A DNA stretch of 64,000 nucleotides, taken from contig OX424561.1 in the NCBI GenBank assembly GCA_949152475.1, positions 29,630,481-29,694,480 of the forward strand, in the 5' to 3' direction. The stretch is from Terebella lapidaria. Lineage: Eukaryota > Annelida > Polychaeta > Terebellida > Terebellidae. Positions 55,725-64,000 of the stretch are shown here, piece after piece. The position numbers and the translations under genes were made by a program. Numbering within the stretch: the stretch's first letter is position 1; every line of letters begins with the position of its first letter. The notes beneath the pieces were generated by a model. It worked only from the letters and a program-made list of their open reading frames with translations, made no database searches and was not told where the DNA came from.

Positions 55725-57029
55725 TTAAATAGCCTTGTTAAGCTGTTTTTGTACAACTTTAAGTTTTGATCTATCTTTGCTGGCAAGTGCAATCTTTTTT
55801 TCATTCAACAGTAGTTTTAGATCCTTAGTTACCCAGGGCTTATTATTGCCATACACAGTGATAGACTTAGTGGGAATGATGTTGCCTACACAGAAATTAA
55901 TGTAGTCTGTGATAACTTCAACCTTTGCATCTAAGTTAGGCTCACAATTATATAACATTTGCCAATCAGTGCAATCAAGACAACCTTGAAGTTGGATTTT
56001 GGCTTCATCAGTCCATGTTTTCACACAAATCTCTTTGTTGGAGACTGTTTTTAGCTTTTGCTTGTACTTAGGCAAACACACTAGCATATTATGATCAGAC
56101 AGGCCAAGTGGGGCTTTAACATTTACTTTGTAACTGTTAGGAATATTACAAAACATGAGATCAAGGGTTGCTTCCTTTCTGGTAGGGCAATTTACAAACT
56201 GGAACATATTAGGTACAGCAGAAATGTCCAGCCTGTTGAAATCACCAACCATAATATTGATGCCATCTGGATTTTCATCATTCATATAATCATTGCATTC
56301 ATGAACATATGATGATGCTAGGTCTTTGTCACAAGCAGGAGGGATGTAGACTACAGCAACATATACATTGTTGAATTCTCTAGGGAGATAGTAGGGTCTA
56401 CACTGTATAATCATGTACTCCACATGGTCATTACACACTTTGGATTTCACAAAGGAATTGTTACACCATTTGTTATTGATATAGACACAAAGGCCCCCAC
56501 CTGTTTTTTTCTTAGTGTTTGTTCTATCCGAGCGATACAAAGTGAATCCGTCAACATTGTAAGTTCCGTCATTGTCCTTGTCCTGTAACCAGGTTTCAGT
56601 CATGCACACCAAAGAGCACTCGCGATATTCGTGAATGAAACGGCAGTTCGCTGCAAACTCGTCGATCTTGTTACGTAGCGATTGGACATTTCCAAACACA
56701 ATGTTCGGGAGAGGAAGCTTGGAACCACGACGACGACATCTGGCGCGAACTCCTCCTCGCCTGCCTCGACTGCGACGCTGACGTCTGGAGCCATGGAAAG
56801 GGTCGTCATGGGTACCATCAGCCACAATAATTCCAGATAATTCATCTACCAAATCAGTCGGGGGTCCAAAATCAAGATGGCTACCGCGTCGTTGTAACGA
56901 CAACAATTCACCTCGGCTGTACTGTATATGGAAGGGCTCTTCAACATCACCCACGGCAGTTGATGTTCGGCATAGAATCAGAACTACAGCACCAAAAGCC
57001 ACCAAATCCCAGCCATTCAGGATCCACAT
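55725..57029 (-). CDS. LINE ORF2 N-part: APE-type endonuclease
   Basis: 434 codons from ATG at 57029. Residues 1-30 form a hydrophobic, signal-like segment (VAFGAVVLILC). An Arg-rich patch follows near 80-105. The endonuclease follows with NVQSLRNKIDE, TETWLQD, GGGLCVYINNKW, VVYIPP, MVGDFNRLD, TLDLMF and LSDHNML. It nicks target DNA for target-primed reverse transcription. The frame stops at TAA after KQLNKAI. The next codons (SAKHNYKCKIEHLF) continue the protein, so this is a nonsense change shared by both tandem copies. Confidence 0.85.
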   Translation of the reverse strand: MWILNGWDLVAFGAVVLILCRTSTAVGDVEEPFHIQYSRGELLSLQRRGSHLDFGPPTDLVDELSGIIVADGTHDDPFHGSRRQRRSRGRRGGVRARCRRRGSKLPLPNIVFGNVQSLRNKIDEFAANCRFIHEYRECSLVCMTETWLQDKDNDGTYNVDGFTLYRSDRTNTKKKTGGGLCVYINNKWCNNSFVKSKVCNDHVEYMIIQCRPYYLPREFNNVYVAVVYIPPACDKDLASSYVHECNDYMNDENPDGINIMVGDFNRLDISAVPNMFQFVNCPTRKEATLDLMFCNIPNSYKVNVKAPLGLSDHNMLVCLPKYKQKLKTVSNKEICVKTWTDEAKIQLQGCLDCTDWQMLYNCEPNLDAKVEVITDYINFCVGNIIPTKSITVYGNNKPWVTKDLKLLLNEKKIALASKDRSKLKVVQKQLNKAI

Positions 57030-57154
57030 GATACTTCTGTGTACTTCAGAACAAAAATAGCAGGCAACACAGTGCTAAAACATTGAAAAATCAGCAAAAT
57101 AGTGAGAGCTGTTCTGAACTAGGGTCGCCATTGAACAGCGCCACCTGTTGCACT

Positions 57155-57279
57155 GTTTTTATATCTTTGTTTGGCACTGAAGTGGCTTTCTTGAGCCCAA
57201 AGAGCCCAAAGTGCCGTTAAGCTTTATTTCTTCTTCTTGAGCCCAAAGTGCCGTTAAACTTTATTCCTCCTTCTTCTTC
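57155..57279 (+). repeat. I/Nimb-like LINE tail, doubled, split by the CR1/L2 LINE
   Basis: TTTTTATATCTTTGTTTGGC onwards to the TTC tail, then a second GAGCCCAAAGTGCCGTTAAA to TTC tail. The missing left part (TTATCATTCTTGATACTA) lies at about 48438-48456 and 52743-52761, on the other side of the big LINE. AAGT flanks the combined insertion. Confidence 0.8.
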
Positions 57280-57280
57280 A

Positions 57281-57324
57281 AGTTCTGCCACATTCATGGT
57301 TGAAGGAATTTTATTCGGTGCCAT
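57281..57324 (-). CDS. Start of the SAP-domain gene
   Basis: The minus-strand ATG at 57324 reads MAPNKIPSTMNVAEL and is then cut by the retroelement insertions. Joined in frame to LKEELKCLNK at 48435 (or 52740), it gives a good SAP motif (x-V-x-EL-K-x-EL...RxALVxLLKxAL). This shows the gene was intact before the insertions. Confidence 0.55.
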
Positions 57325-58990
57325 AGTTACTGATGATGATAACAATTGGTTCTGATAACTGTATAGGTTGTTGTTTGTAAGCCAACTGTTGTCAGTTGTA
57401 TCCTATTACATTTCAAATAGTCTGTAGCACAAGTTATGTCCGAAGACAATAGATGACACACTGTGTCGTTTGAAGTTTAGATATCATGTACACTATGTGC
57501 ATCATCAAATATTATTCAACTTATCGTGTTCATATTTTTTTGTTACACGTGAATGCGGCTTTTGTAATAAAACTGGCCATTTTAAAGGTAAACCCGGGTG
57601 TTCATGCTCCATCTGGCGGACGAACACGTCATTACGCGGGAATATTGGCGTTGCCTAGTATACGATATAGGCATTTGTCATCGTAATATTCCCTTTGAAT
57701 CAGGATTATCCATTCGGATTTCACGGGTTATTATAACATGTTGGCATTCCAAGTAACAAACCATGGTGCCTACTTTTGTACACCATGTACACAGATTTGA
57801 TCTAGGCCTATCAGCAAACAGCCTCTCAGTGAAATGTAGGCCTACACAGATAGTCGTTGCAAGTGTTACGGTTATAGTATGTGCGGTATGTCGATATGAG
57901 TAGGCTATGGTTGCGAACGGAAACAAGCGTGCTGACAAACTGATATTTTGCATTAGACTAGTATAAGTTTTCGTATTTTCCATTACAATTGAGCTTCTGA
58001 TATCCTTCCAAAAACAAGGAATTACCTTGAATTTCCGGTCATTATGCCATTTCCTCATCCACGAAAAATGGGGACTTTTAACATGTTGTATAATTTTTGC
58101 AACCTCTGGCCCTTTTGGACTAAATACTGCCGCAGGATAGAATACATCTCTCGTTCAACAGGCATGTGTACATTTCGATTCCTGACATCCCTCGCTGCGG
58201 TCATATTAGATCTATCTTGGAGAGAAAATTTTTTACCCAGTTCATACACTCCACTGATGCTATGATTCGGGTCAAGTTTGTTTACCTTGTGCTTGGCGGA
58301 AGTGACTGGTCGTTTGTGTATTCTGTCTTGTCCCAACTGTACTTTGGACCCCTGCTTGGTCAATCTGACACTCAGTGGTTGTAGGAGGAAAAATCAAATA
58401 ACGATGGGATGATTCCGGGTTTCAGCTCATTAGTTTGGTATGGAACAAACTACGAGTGACGCAAGCTCCTGCTCCGTGAAACGACCGCGGGCAGAATAAA
58501 ACCATGTATAGCTCAGTATTTGATTGATATTGTGCAAATATTTGGGGGGGGGGGGGGTGGAAAGTATGAAGTTTCTGTATTTTCAGTCTATCATTATTAA
58601 TAATAATTTCAATCATTAATAATAATGATAATAACTTGATAATAATGAATTGATAGTGAACATAATTATGCATATACAACCCACATATTCAGTGTTATTG
58701 GTCAGTATCCATAATTCCACCATATCCGACAAAGTGAAAAATGGTGTTATTGATAGAGCCAGTTCGTCAAATTATCTCATATATCCCTCCGGTTCTTAAG
58801 TACAGGGCTTTAGGATTATTTGTTTGACAGTATTTCCATGAGCGTGTTGGGCATATCCTTTATGGCATATATTTAGCGTGTTACTGAATGATTCCACGTA
58901 ATTTGTGTCCAGCACCTGAGCGCATTTCTCTGCGTGTTGATGATAGACAATAGACTGTCTGAAAACATTTTGGAGGAGTGTCAGACCCAC
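57325..58990. other. Intergenic, no gene recognised
   Basis: Contains a poly-G run near 58545 and an AATAAT-rich stretch near 58590-58640. Possible promoter region of the SAP gene, but no box is clear. Confidence 0.35.
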
Positions 58991-59072
58991 TACCCAGTCA
59001 TGTGGACATTCCTGGGAATGGCCTTCTTGAGCCCAATGTGCCGTTAGGCTTTATTCCTTCTTCTTCCTTCTT
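58991..59072 (+). mobile_element. LINE tail with RNase H codons fused to 3' end, copy 1
   Basis: TACCCAGTCATGTGGACATT encodes PSHVDIPGN of a LINE RNase H domain and runs straight into the GGCCTTCTTGAGCCC 3' tail. The same join occurs at about 59268. Confidence 0.7.
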
Positions 59073-59129
59073 CTTGAAAGCAATACTGTTAGCACTGTTC
59101 CACATCCGCCGCTCCGGGGAAGTGGGTTT

Positions 59130-59343
59130 TGTCATTTGTTGATATTCTCTATCAGCCCTTCAAGCCATAGAGAATCGTAATATTGACCATCCTCTACTTT
59201 TTTGATATTTTAACTGAACATCAACGTACTTTTCAAATGCATAAAGTTGTGGTATTTTGTTGGGTACCCAGTCATGTGGACATTCCTGGGAATGGCCTTC
59301 TTGAGCCCAATGTGCCGTTAGGCTTTATTCCTTCTTCTTCTTC
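59130..59343 (+). mobile_element. LINE tail with RNase H codons fused to 3' end, copy 2
   Basis: Longer than copy 1: FDILTEHQRTFQMHKVVVFC and WVPSHVDIPGNG (RNase H) precede the identical fusion to the tail. The shared join shows a deletion-derivative LINE subfamily rather than two chance events. Confidence 0.7.
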
Positions 59344-59345
59344 CT

Positions 59346-60521
59346 ATGCTGCATCGCCAAGTTCAGACAACAAGGAATTGGTACATTCTGAACATGACCG
59401 GATGGAAGGGGGATAGATGATAACTTTGCTTGTTTGAGTTTATTTTTTCTGAGTTATTCCATCACCGAATCTAATTAGGGTGGGTATTATGTTCGCCCCG
59501 AATATACGATAAAAGCAAAAAAGCACATTCCAGCTTAACCTATTACAGTATATATTCAATAAAGTTTCTTTTATGACAACATCTATACTGACAGTAGTAT
59601 TTGGACGATCACATCAAGTTTAAATCATCAAGTGTCTTCACATATTCATGACTGCTAGCATTTAAGTTATCACAAGAACCCAATGTTGTATATAGAAAGA
59701 GCATTCAATATCCACTTTGCAGTAGCTATCATTGGTTGAAACGCCATGGTGGCTTTCTATGACTGTCTCAAGAGGAGCTTCGAGGCTTGGCGATAGGTTG
59801 CCTTCATCTCGAACGTTTCTCTCTGTAAATCAAAATGAATTCATAATGACAGTTATATTAACATCAAGTTAAATATAATCGCTACACTAATGATGTATGT
59901 AAACAAATACATTTGTGAATATCGAGATTGTAACAAACAGTTACCTTACTGCTATTACGTTACCGTACCTTGCTGCTTTTATGTTTGTTACCTTAACTGG
60001 GGCTGCTGGTCCCCGATCAGATCTAGTCCCAACTCTCTTCTTGTCAGTAAGGAAATTTGTTCCTGACGATATCCATTCCAGGATTTTTTTCTATTGACAG
60101 TCGACAAGTCCCCAAAACATACACGACTGAGAAATCTTGAAAAAGTACACTCAGATAATATAATTACATATAAATTATATCCCATTTCGAAATGCAAATA
60201 TAGTGTCAAATTAAAAATATGAGATTAGGCTAAGTAATATAGGTATGTCAAAATTGTCCTCAATGTAAAGTAGTGTAAAAAAAAAAACCTTCCCCCCTCC
60301 AGATTCTTCCCACGGCCAGCCTTCAAAGGCATCAGCTGTTGTCTAAACAGCTCCATCAGTCCATTTGACTCTTTGCCGTCGGCGCCCTCAAGCAAAACAA
60401 CAAAAGAAACTATATTTGTTTCTCCAAATCTGTGCCGCAAAATGAACACGAAATATTTAGGCCGTCACTGCAATGTAGCCCCAGAGCTTACTCCCAAGTT
60501 CGCAACTAACAAAATGGCCTC
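59346..60521. other. Intergenic, no gene recognised
   Basis: No supported coding feature. A minus-strand open frame at 60225-60449 has no recognisable domain. Confidence 0.35.
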
Positions 60522-60530
60522 CTTGACCTC

Positions 60531-60591
60531 GTTTGGCACTGAAATGGCCTTCTTGAGCCCAAAGTGCCGTTCAACTTTATTCCTTCTTCTT
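60531..60591 (+). repeat. LINE 3'-tail insertion with 9-bp target duplication
   Basis: CTTGACCTC lies at 60522-60530 and 60592-60600. The whole GGCACT...AGTGCC hairpin is present. Confidence 0.88.
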
Positions 60592-60679
60592 CTTGACCTC
60601 CACCCGCGCATGTGCACAATCGTTTTCGAGATTGCGCCATCAGGCATACAAGAACAAAAGTCAGGTAAAAAAAAATTCA

Positions 60680-60837
60680 GTATTGATGTCCTAGATGGCT
60701 TACATTCTCTACATACCCTGCAGGCTATGGACAATCACAATATTAAGCATCTTCTACTTTCAGATATTTTGCCTAAATATCAATATATATTTCAAATGCA
60801 TAAAGTTGTATCATTTGTTGGGTACAAGGAAATGTCG
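60680..60837 (+). pseudogene. LINE RNase H fragment
   Basis: Reads DVLDGLHSLHTLQAMDNHNI, then DILPKYQYIFQMHKVVSFVG, matching the RNase H segment at 59130-59290. Degraded, with no tail attached. Confidence 0.5.
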
Positions 60838-61534
60838 ACATCTGGACCAGTTCTCACTAGCTTGAATGTCGTGAGGTTGCCCTGGCTCAGTGGCCAGTGT
60901 GCCATGAGGTTAGTTCTCTATAACTTGAGTGTCCTGTAGCTAGGGTGTAATAGTGTTGTCTTCTGGCTCTGTAGCTTGTGTGTCATGGGGGTTGTCCTCT
61001 TTCTCTGTAGTTTCTTTTTCGAGGGGGAGGTGGGAGGGGGTGTTCTCTGGATACCAGAAAACACCAGGACATCATCAATGTGGATCAATACTCTATCTGA
61101 ATATTCTAGGGTTCTTTTAAATCATTCCCTGAAGTGCTCAGAGAAATTCTGAAGATTTCAGAATCATTCTTCCCCTGAATGAAGAAATTCTGAAGATTAG
61201 ACGGTTGAAGGGACAGCGTCCGAAGTGTGTGATGAATGCTCATCTCTTGGCACCTACCAGAAACCTGGATTTGCATCTAGTTTGATGAAAACCTGGGATC
61301 CGCTAAGTTGATCCAGGGAGTGGTCCATAATTGGATGTTGGTGTTCCTTACACTCTCGCTCAACGTGATGAGTTCGACACAAATCCTGACTTCCCTGTTG
61401 GCTGTATGGACTAATACAATTCTTCCACACATTTGATAAAGCCAGTCCTCTCCATTCTCCCAAGTTCTCCCAGAATTTCACTCACTTGCAGTTCGTGGGA
61501 GCTCAACCAATCTCTCTTTCTGCGCAGAATGAGA
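60838..61534. other. Non-coding, minor internal repeats
   Basis: Phrases GGTTGTCCTCT/CTCTGTAG.TT.TGTGTC recur at 60880-61020, and GAAATTCTGAAGATT recurs at about 61145 and 61185. No gene is recognised. Confidence 0.35.
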
Positions 61535-61695
61535 TAAAGTCACACAAAGTCATACCAACACTTGAATGCTGTACCCCAAAAACAATACGCACAGGCCTGA
61601 TCAAATGGTTATGCCAGAGTTACCCGTTACGTGCATGGGAAAGAGGCCCCTGTTTGTGTGCCCTGTCGAGATTGGCTGACCATTGAGCACGTCGA
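61535..61695 (+). pseudogene. Decayed I/Nimb-like LINE C-terminal fragment
   Basis: Shares TCACACAAAGTCATACCAAC, GTACCCCAA and GTGTGCCCTGTCGAGA-TGGCT with the DPH6-intron LINE at about 17950-18130, but with deletions and without the 3' tail. Confidence 0.6.
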
Positions 61696-61974
61696 CCACG
61701 GATGGGGTTGAATACATACGGTCGAATACAAATAATCAAAGCCGAATACAAATACACACTCCCAGAGCCCACTGAACACAAAAACATTTCTTTAAATGCA
61801 AATACATTTTTTAGTCATTTATTCGTCATGTTCTTGGCCAATTATAAGTCATTACACATGTATCATAAGCATGCTAAGGGTTATTCAATATATTTTGTGA
61901 GTCTTAAAAAAACATGGTTCACAAGAGTTATTCAATATGCGAGTCCATCCTGATTGCACTGTACAAACATGAAT

Positions 61975-62599
61975 TTTTCAAATCGGCTGTCGCTGAGATT
62001 GCACCTGTCAACTCAGAACACATTGCCTGCCATGCTGAATAGCCATTGGACAGGGGGAGACGACCCTGCCGTCATGAAGTACTGCGAGGCCAACTGAGCC
62101 AGCTGGGGATATTGTGTGGCGTTCTGGACCCAGAACTCCAAGGGGTCCATCTCTGACTCACATTGTTCAGCGCAGTGTTTGTCCATTTGGAAATCTGCAG
62201 TTACAGTGTGGTGTTGTAGAGAAGCTCAAAACAGTTTCTAGCGGTGGTCAAGGTTGGCGGATAGAGTATGTGTCTCGATGCTATTTGCAACGGGTGATGC
62301 AAAAGTGCGGACCGGCTTGACAGCACTGCAGCTAAACCTGTTCTGTACCTGGGAAAGAGTATAGCCGTCTCAAACAGGGTCAAAATCTCAATGAGCTCGT
62401 CCAGTAGTTTGTTTTTGTATGGTGAATTTTTTCCATGATAATCCATTTTTTTGCATGGTAGCATTGCTGGTTTTTTTTTCATCATCCTCAGCTGACTGTT
62501 CCAGCCAACTGCGGTGTACTGTATCAACTTCAGTGTTGTCAAGGCATTGTGCAAACTTTTTACATACTCTCCTGAAAGTTGGTCAAAATACGTCTTCAA
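61975..62599 (-). pseudogene. hAT transposase relic
   Basis: The minus-strand frame at 62599-62201 contains LIQYTAVGWNSQLRMM, like the D-x-x-TRWNS block of hAT transposases, and LLDELIEILTLFETAI. Downstream (about 62125-61975), in another frame, ATQYPQLAQLASQYFMT and SMAGNVF match the C-terminal hAT dimerisation region (yP-x-LA-x-LA...FS-x-aG). Frame breaks show decay. The two non-autonomous hAT elements in the window may depend on relatives of such a gene. Confidence 0.6.
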
Positions 62600-62818
62600 G
62601 TAGTCTTTGGAGAGGAATCCTGGAAGACTTCTTGTCTTTCTAAAGCCATAAAAGCGTTACCTGATAAGTCATCCTCAAGACTACCTCATTGGCGTTCTCA
62701 AGAAGGCATTGTCCAATCTTTACAGACTCTCTGGAAGTTCGTTAACAGACGTCTTCAAAACAGCTTGATATCTACACAATCATTGCAAACGTTTACATGA
62801 CGTTCAGCAGACGTTCAA

Positions 62819-62906
62819 GTTTGGCACTGAAATGGCCTTCTTGAGCCCAAAGTACCGTTAAGCTTTATTTCTTCTTCTTCTTCTTCTTCTTCTTCTTCTT
62901 CTTCAG
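62819..62906 (+). repeat. LINE 3'-tail insertion with 14-bp target duplication
   Basis: CAGCAGACGTTCAA lies at 62805-62818 and 62907-62920. The tail is a TTC repeat of more than 30 bases. Confidence 0.92.
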
Positions 62907-62920
62907 CAGCAGACGTTCAA

Positions 62921-63380
62921 TCTATAGTACATCTGTGCCTTCAAGATGTCCGGGAAGAGATGTATGAAAGACGACGTCATATCGTTCAGAAGACTGCGAA
63001 GTGTCACCGACAAGTAATTCTGATGACTAATTACTTTTTGGACGTTTGCAGATATTCGTAGACTCGTCCGGTTGTCCGTTTATGGTTAAAATCCAACCTG
63101 CATCGATCTGAGAATGGTGTTGGCGAGCAGTTTTGTTTGTTTTGAGAAAGACTCATGAATAATTTCGATCAAAGATATTGGTGTATGTCACACTGAAACG
63201 AAGTTATTGTGAAACTTGTTTTGTTTTTTGCACAAATAATTGCAATACAAAATTAAGTACAAATAAAAAAATGTCTTTGTATCCGCATGAAGTTTTGTGT
63301 GTGTACATGATATGTGAAGACAATGTGATGAAGGTGAAAAAATAAAGTTGTACTGAAGTGATGTTTGTTCAGTGTTGTGT
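62921..63380. other. Non-coding, no gene recognised
   Basis: AT-rich DNA with no supported feature. An AATAAA-type phrase lies near 63341. Confidence 0.35.
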
Positions 63381-63592
63381 TAGAAAGGAAAGGAAAGAGA
63401 AAATGGGTAAGGTAGATGAGGTGGAGCAGAGGTTGGGAGAGAAAGCGAAAAAAGAGAAGGAGAAGAAGGAAAAGAAATAGGGAAGAGAGAAAAGAAGGGA
63501 GAGAAAGCAAAAAGGGATGGGAGGGAGGGAGGGGGTGGGGGAAACGGGGAAAAAAAACCGGAAAAATAGGAGGATGGAAGTATAAGGAGTTT
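63380..63592 (+). repeat. Polypurine tract
   Basis: About 200 bases almost wholly A/G on the plus strand (GGAAAGGAAAGAGAAAATGG to GGGAGGGAGGGGGTGGGGGA) with very few pyrimidines. Such strand asymmetry can form triplex (H-) DNA. The matching K/R/E-rich ORF is an artefact. Confidence 0.8.
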
Positions 63593-63604
63593 GTGTGATT
63601 TGGT

Positions 63605-63915
63605 GAGGGCTTGCCGAGCCGGACGCCCAGGGTTTATGTGATTGGTCAGGGTGAAGAATATGGTTTACCGAGTCGGACGCCCGAGGTTACGTAATTCGTG
63701 GGGGTGAAAGGTAAAAAGTGCCGTTCTTAAACGGCTTGTATGGTAGCGGTTTGGGAAGATTACATAAGCGGTGGAATGAAATATGCTGAGGGGAGCCAGA
63801 CCCTGGTTTGCCGGACCGGACACCTAGGGTTGGGTTAATTCAGGGTATAAATACTTTTATTTATAATGAGGGAGGTCTGTAAAGGGCTTGCCGGACCAGA
63901 CGCCCTGAGTTTGGT
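63605..63915 (+). repeat. Four diverged copies of a GC-rich motif
   Basis: GGCTTGCCGAGCCGGACGCC-like words followed by an AGGGTTT-like word occur at about 63608, 63662, 63805 and 63885, with uneven spacing. Lineage unknown; the edge of a larger repeat beyond the window is likely. Confidence 0.6.
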
Positions 63916-64000
63916 TTCTACCTAATGGTGTTAGGTGGGGGAGGGTGAGTTTTGGCTCGGACAAGATAATTTGCTAAATTCTTTGGTCTGTTAAGAGCTA

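Larger units (their letters stand above)
51616..55925. repeat. Tandem duplication, copy B (4,310 bp)
   Basis: Copy of 47311-51615, including the SAP/zinc-ribbon part and three MITEs. Few differences were seen: one extra AAGAT unit, G/A at 49131/53451, C/T in the RT near 54290, and a short change in the CTAGTATAGC repeats near 53755. Confidence 0.93.
52762..57152 (-). mobile_element. Full-length CR1/L2-group LINE with three MITE insertions
   Basis: About 4.4 kb from a GGTCGCCATTGAACAGCGCC-like 5' end near 57152 to the (AAGAT)n tail at 52762-52795. The order is endonuclease, RT, C-terminal domain. It inserted into the I/Nimb-like 3' tail: TCATTCTTGATACTATT is on one side and TTTTTATATCTTTG on the other, with ACTATTT/ACTGTTT as a probable imprecise target duplication. 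A TAA in the linker after KQLNKAI and three MITEs inactivate it. Confidence 0.9.

Noticed and set aside
63416..63598. Lys/Arg/Glu-rich ORF
   Set aside because: Direct translation of the polypurine tract.

Overview
The window looks like nuclear DNA of an animal, most likely a marine invertebrate. Spliced exons with GT-AG introns, non-LTR LINEs, a Penelope-like retroelement, hAT and other MITEs, and microsatellites all point that way. Repeats rich in GACCTTGACC and a CTGTAAACG...TTCGCG-type MITE would suit a mollusc or other lophotrochozoan, but this is inference and not proof.

Layout. At 1-9.5 kb there is a partial exon, a 147-bp satellite, a hAT-type MITE, a MITE with palindromic ends and an unidentified seven-helix membrane protein gene (6.0-7.0 kb). 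At 11-13.6 kb there are a Mutator-like transposase exon and a small LTR/gag remnant. At 14.5-19.2 kb lies the clearest host gene: 16 exons of a diphthine-ammonia ligase (DPH6) with RidA-like domains, carrying a LINE fragment in an intron. At 20-31.9 kb there are a degraded CR1/L2-type LINE with a hAT MITE inside it, a decayed type-B DNA polymerase of Maverick/Polinton kind, a DDE-like transposase relic, and many very short insertions of one LINE 3' end, several with clean target-site duplications.

The centrepiece is 34.3-45.4 kb, a young head-to-tail Penelope-like element array with one 5'-truncated unit and two full 4,915-bp units. Each full unit has a TATA box, a hammerhead-like ribozyme and a putative 82-nt intron in its leader. 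ORF1 reads as an NADAR domain plus an SGNH-hydrolase-like domain. ORF2 is the reverse transcriptase with a C-terminal GIY-YIG endonuclease. ORF2 has no AUG near its start. ORF1 ends in the slippery heptamer TTTAAAC directly before its stop, followed by a stem-loop, so the two ORFs are probably joined by -1 ribosomal frameshifting. This domain set and expression signal are the best candidate for something undescribed.

The array is flanked by 2,356-bp near-identical direct repeats, like a giant target-site duplication. These repeats hold pieces of a minus-strand gene with SAP, zinc-ribbon and OTU-like parts. The 5' end of that gene is split from the rest by a LINE tail, which is itself split by a full-length CR1/L2-type LINE carrying three MITEs. 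Most of that block (4.3 kb) is tandemly duplicated at 47.3-55.9 kb. From 57.3 kb to the end there are more LINE tails, RNase H fragments, a hAT transposase relic, a polypurine tract and a short repeated GC-rich motif.
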